Source of the DNA: Scedosporium boydii
Lineage: Eukaryota; Ascomycota; Sordariomycetes; Microascales; Microascaceae
Direction: 5' to 3'
NCBI GenBank assembly: GCA_002221725.1
Contig: NJFT01000242.1
Span: forward strand, 1 to 59,149
Length of the DNA stretch: 59,149 bases
Part shown: positions 55,524-59,149 of the stretch, one piece after another
Numbering within the stretch: the first letter of the stretch is position 1
Layout of the letters: the number at the start of each line of letters is the position of its first letter
Notes under the pieces: model-generated
Seen by the model: the letters and a program-made list of their open reading frames with translations, nothing else
Databases searched by the model: none
Told to the model about the DNA's origin: nothing
Position numbers and translations under genes: made by a program

Positions 55524-57819
55524 ATGAGGTTATTAACACCACTGCTATGCTTTGTCTCTTTCTTCGCTCCTCTGATCACGGCCGAGCCTATGCTCGTGTC
55601 GAGTTCGCTGAACCCATGCTCCGAAGCCTCCGGTTTCAGTGCCAGTCTGTTCCAGGTCGTCTTCACCCCCAACAATGGTACTGCTAGTATCGACATGGTT
55701 GCGACCATCACGGTCGAGGGTATGGTTGTCTTCGATATTTCCATCACCGCCTACGGATATGAGATCATGCGAAAGACGATCAATCCTTGCGAGACCGACC
55801 TCATTGGTCTTTGCCCCATGAAGCGTGGAAAGCTCGCCATTCCTCCCTTCAATTTGCAGATCGAGCAGAAGGATGTCAAGCAGATTCCCGGCATCGCTTA
55901 CACCATTCCCGACTTGGACGCCACCGTCAAGGTCTTCGTCAACAAGACCGACACCGGCGAGAGCGTTGCCTGTGTCCAGGCCGACGTTTCCAACGGAAAG
56001 ACGGTCGACTTGCTCGGCGTCAAGTGGGCCACTGCCATCATTGCCGGTCTTGCTCTGAGCGCGTCTGCCGTTGTTTCTGGTCTCGGCCACTCGAACACCG
56101 CCGCTCACATCGCCGCCAACGCCCTTTCCCTTTTCAGCTACTTCCAGGCTCAGGCTATTCTCGGTCTTACCAGTGTTCATCTTCCTCCCATCGTCGCTGC
56201 TTGGGTCCAGAATTTCATGTGGTCTATGGGTATCATTCGAGTCGGCTTCATGCAGGACATCTTCACCTGGTACCAGCGTGCCACCGGCGGCAAACCCGCG
56301 ACCATCTTTGATACTCTCACCACCATTTCCGTCCAGGTCCAGAAACGCTCCCTCGAGACCGCTGCCCATGCGGTCAACCTGTTCAAGCGTGCCGAGGCCA
56401 TGCTTCCCCGCGCTATCCAGCCCAGGAACAACATCCAGACGAGCGACGGCCGTTTTGTTGTCTTTGGTATCCAGCGTGTCGCTTTCAGAGCCAAGATTGA
56501 GACTACTAACCTTTTCATGACGGGCCTTACTTTCTTCTGTCTCTTCGTCATCTTGACTGTTCTCGGCGTCCTCATCTTCAAGGGCGCCTGCGAGCTCGCG
56601 GCCAAGAAGCAGTGGATGAAGAGCGACAAGTTCCTTGAGTTCCGAAACGGCTGGAAGACAGTGCTTAAGGGTATTCTCTTCCGAACTGCCCTTATCGGTT
56701 TCCCGCAGCTCACTATTCTCTGCCTCTGGGAGTTTACTCAGAACGACTCGCCTGCCGAGATCGTTCTAGCGGTCTTTTTCTTCTTCGGCATCTGCATTAC
56801 TTTGGGTTGGGCCTCTAGCAAGGTCATTCTCATTGCGCGTCAGTCTGTCACAACCCACCGCAACCCGGCCTACATCCTCTTCTCCAACCTTGAGGTTCTC
56901 AACAAGTGGGGTTTCCTCTATATCCAGTACCGTGCCTCGGCCTATTACTTCGTCGTACCCCTACTTGGATACCTGCTCATCAAGGGCATGTTCGTCGCCT
57001 TTGCCCAGCGCGCCAACGTCGCTCAGGCCATTGCCTTCATTATCATTGAGGCCGCCGCCCTGATCGCCGCTAGCGTTCTCCGACCCTGGATGGACAAGCG
57101 AACCAATTCGTTCAACATTGCCATCTGCGCCGTCAACTTCCTCAACGCCATCTTCCTCCTCATCTTCACCAACGTTTTCGGTGCTCCTCTTCTCGTCGTT
57201 GGTGTTGTCGGTGTTGTCCTCTTCATCCTCAACGCGGCGTTCTCCCTCATCCTTCTTCTCACGTTGATTGTTTCCACCACTCTCGTGTTCTTCCGCAAGA
57301 ACCCCGATGCCAGGTATCAGTTTATGGCCGACGACCGTGCCTCGTTCATGAAGTCGCAGACTCAGTTGACCACCACCACCGAACTTGACGCCCTTGCGGC
57401 CACCGCCCGAGGAGACAAGCTTGGCTTCCAGTCGAAGCTAGACCTGGATGATGACAATGCTTCGCTCTCGTCGGCTTCCCTCCAGCGCCGCACGAACAAC
57501 ATGGGCATGCACCCCGTTGGTTCTCAGTTCTCGCTTCATAACGAGAAGAGCAGCTATCCTCCTCCTCAGTCGCCCGTTAACCCATCTCTACCTCTGTTCC
57601 CTGGCAGCAACCAGAGCCCACCGGGTATGATGAACAGGCCCCAGAGCCCATTCGCGGAGAGCTTCAGGAACAACAACAACGCCAGCCCTTCGGGATTTAG
57701 GAGACAGAACAACGCCAGGTATGTTGCAATAAGCTAACGCTCTCCGGGGAAAGCTTCGCCGATACTAACATTTATTTCTCCCTTATAGCCCTTGGCAACG
57801 TGGCGCTGGTTATGATTAA
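55524..57819 (+). CDS. TRP-like flavin carrier (FLC) family membrane protein
   Basis: Two exons (55524-57718, 57789-57819) give 741 residues. A signal peptide at 1-20 ends ITA. A lumenal ML-like domain (about 21-160) has Cys in LNPCSEASGF, INPCETDLIGLCPM and VACVQAD. From about 166 there are roughly nine membrane segments of the TRP/FLC type (for example WATAIIAGLALSASAVVSGL and FFCLFVILTVLGVLIFKGAC), with FSYFQAQAILGL and WVQNFMWSMGII between them. The cytosolic tail is Ser/Asn-rich. FLC proteins in yeast act in FAD import into the ER, in calcium and in wall integrity. The last exon is just 31 bases; splicing (donor GTATGT, acceptor TATAG) replaces ARYVAIS with ASPWQRGAGYD, an ending familiar from mould relatives, which supports the intron. 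Confidence 0.9.
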
Positions 57820-59149
57820 GCGCCATGCCTCGTTTCTCTTTTAATCCACGTTAGATCTTTTATGTTTCGGGTCTTGATCTCTCAATTACCCTCATATTCA
57901 TTTGTTTTCTGCCGTTTATAGCTCCGGGGCCCCAAGAATTTCTATTTCTTGATATTCGCATAGGTGGGATCTGCTCCTCGAGCAGATTCGAGTTGTTTGC
58001 CCAATGCGGGAAATAAGGAGGATACTGCTATTCTTCACCACAGCAACACACACCTTCTTGCGCAGCCACTTCCATTCTCGATCTTGGGCACCAGATTCGT
58101 TCAGCTGAAGATGTCACAGCCAAGGCATCCTCCCCCCACCTACCCTGTTACAGCAAAAAACGGTGCATGACAACGGCGTCAAAGGGTCCGAAGGCGTTTA
58201 TTCCCCCATATATTCACGAACACTGTCATCTCACATTTCTTTGCTTTGCCACATTTCCTTTCTCATCTTTTGTTATTTTTCTTCATTTTTCCTGTATACA
58301 TTGTATATAACTTACACACACCCACACATACACAAATCACTATCCATACGGTTCTCACGGCATTGGAGGCACGGGTCAATTTTCCCGGGTAAGGGGAAGA
58401 AAGAGGAACAATTTTCGAGGGCGAAAATATCCCAGGAGCAACTACATAACATATCAGCTGGTCTGGGGTGGGGAAAGATGAATATCAGATCAGATACCAG
58501 AAGAGATATAAAGAGGAGGAGGAAGAGAGAGGGGGAGAGAGAGAGAGCAAATATGCTTGGATAGATTGGGCGAAACCTTCCCTTTTCTCCTTAGCCATTT
58601 CTCTCTGTGGGATGGGAATTTGTGCCTTGCCGTTCTGGATAGCGGACGGTTTTTGGTTAGTTTGGGATTTGATGTTAATTAATGGTTATTTCAAGACCAT
58701 TTCGTGAACGCTTTTTATCTTGTGTTCTCTGTGATTTGATATCAGTCATTGCGGTGCTTGTGTTCGAAAGATGTGCCGGAGACCCTTAACTCCCTACCTA
58801 TATGTTTTGAGTGGCGGGAAGATCTCGTGGAGGTGAGATTTATCCTTGGCATCTAGACTTGGATGTCGAAGACTTGAAAGCCGGACGAGCGAAATCGAAA
58901 GCGCGAGGTTCCAATGACAGGTCTGATACACCTCCGATACCTGGCAGAGATGTTTAAGACTATGCTCAGGGGCAAGGGGCAAGGGCGTGGTTTCACAGAA
59001 TAATCCATTCAAAGGCAAGGGAGCCTTGCCTACTTAACTAGATAGGGAGCAGCTTGAGCCACCAGACGGAGTTGTACTTGGAAACGAAAAAAAAAAAAAA
59101 AAAATTCATAGGTCGTGCTTCCATCATTCAAAATAGCTGCGCCGCGCAT
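57820..59149. other. 3' region of the FLC gene and right flank
   Basis: It contains a 38-base purine tract at 58509-58546 and 18 A at 59087-59104. The short frame at 58163-58564 has no domain. No gene recognised to the window end. Confidence 0.5.

Noticed and set aside
1..59149. Search for CRISPR arrays, tRNA or rRNA genes and transposase motifs
   Set aside because: None seen by eye. CRISPR is not expected in a fungal nucleus; no catalytic DDE or reverse-transcriptase motif was found. Weak RNA genes could be missed without covariance models.

Overview
This window is nuclear DNA of a filamentous ascomycete (Pezizomycotina). It has short spliceosomal introns (about 50-150 bases) with fungal donors and acceptors, and no operons. 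The protein families are typical of moulds: an AtfA-type bZIP with AtfA/Atf1-specific N-terminal regions, a SUR7 protein, a DUF3433 protein, a TRP-like flavin-carrier protein and an EsdC-like glycogen-binding protein. Eurotiomycetes is the best guess, from the AtfA C-terminus, the EsdC-like gene and the many intergenic TACGAAGTA/TACGGAGTA motifs. That placement is an inference. I recognise no bacterial, viral or intact transposon gene. All coordinates and splice joints were read by eye; each multi-exon model gives a whole number of codons.

Layout. 1-3234 has no convincing gene, apart from a possible exon end at the extreme left. 3235-4347 is a glutathione S-transferase-like gene with a perfect CRE (TGACGTCA) just upstream. 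7449-9202 is atfA. 10549-16593 is a compact housekeeping block: mis13/dsn1 (+), sdh5 (-), erv25 (-) and the U1-C snRNP gene (+), which has a 6-base micro-exon. 17809-21189 (-) encodes a 1126-residue disordered protein. After about 4.3 kb without a gene come an amidohydrolase (+) and an HD-domain hydrolase (-), then a weakly supported small spliced gene (27971-28345). 30901-31764 is esdC-like. 32848-33958 (-) is a GPI-anchored Gly/Pro-repeat wall protein, and 36655-38016 (-) a GPI-anchored PLC-like phosphodiesterase. 41141-42072 (+) is a SUR7-family membrane protein. 43137-44238 (-) is a Ras-like protein with a degenerate G3 motif. 47628-50528 (+) is a DUF3433 membrane protein, and 55524-57819 (+) a TRP-like flavin-carrier protein.

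Themes. Several products act at the cell surface or secretory pathway: Erv25, the GPI protein, the PLC-like protein, SUR7, DUF3433 and FLC. Stress regulation is suggested by atfA and by CRE sites near the GST-like gene, near atfA itself and upstream of the PLC-like gene. The most striking non-genic signal is a 9-base element, TACGAAGTA (or its complement), found at least 19 times, always between genes and sometimes paired head-to-head into 16-18 base perfect palindromes. Together with the U1-C micro-exon and the degenerate-G3 GTPase, this is what I would look at first.
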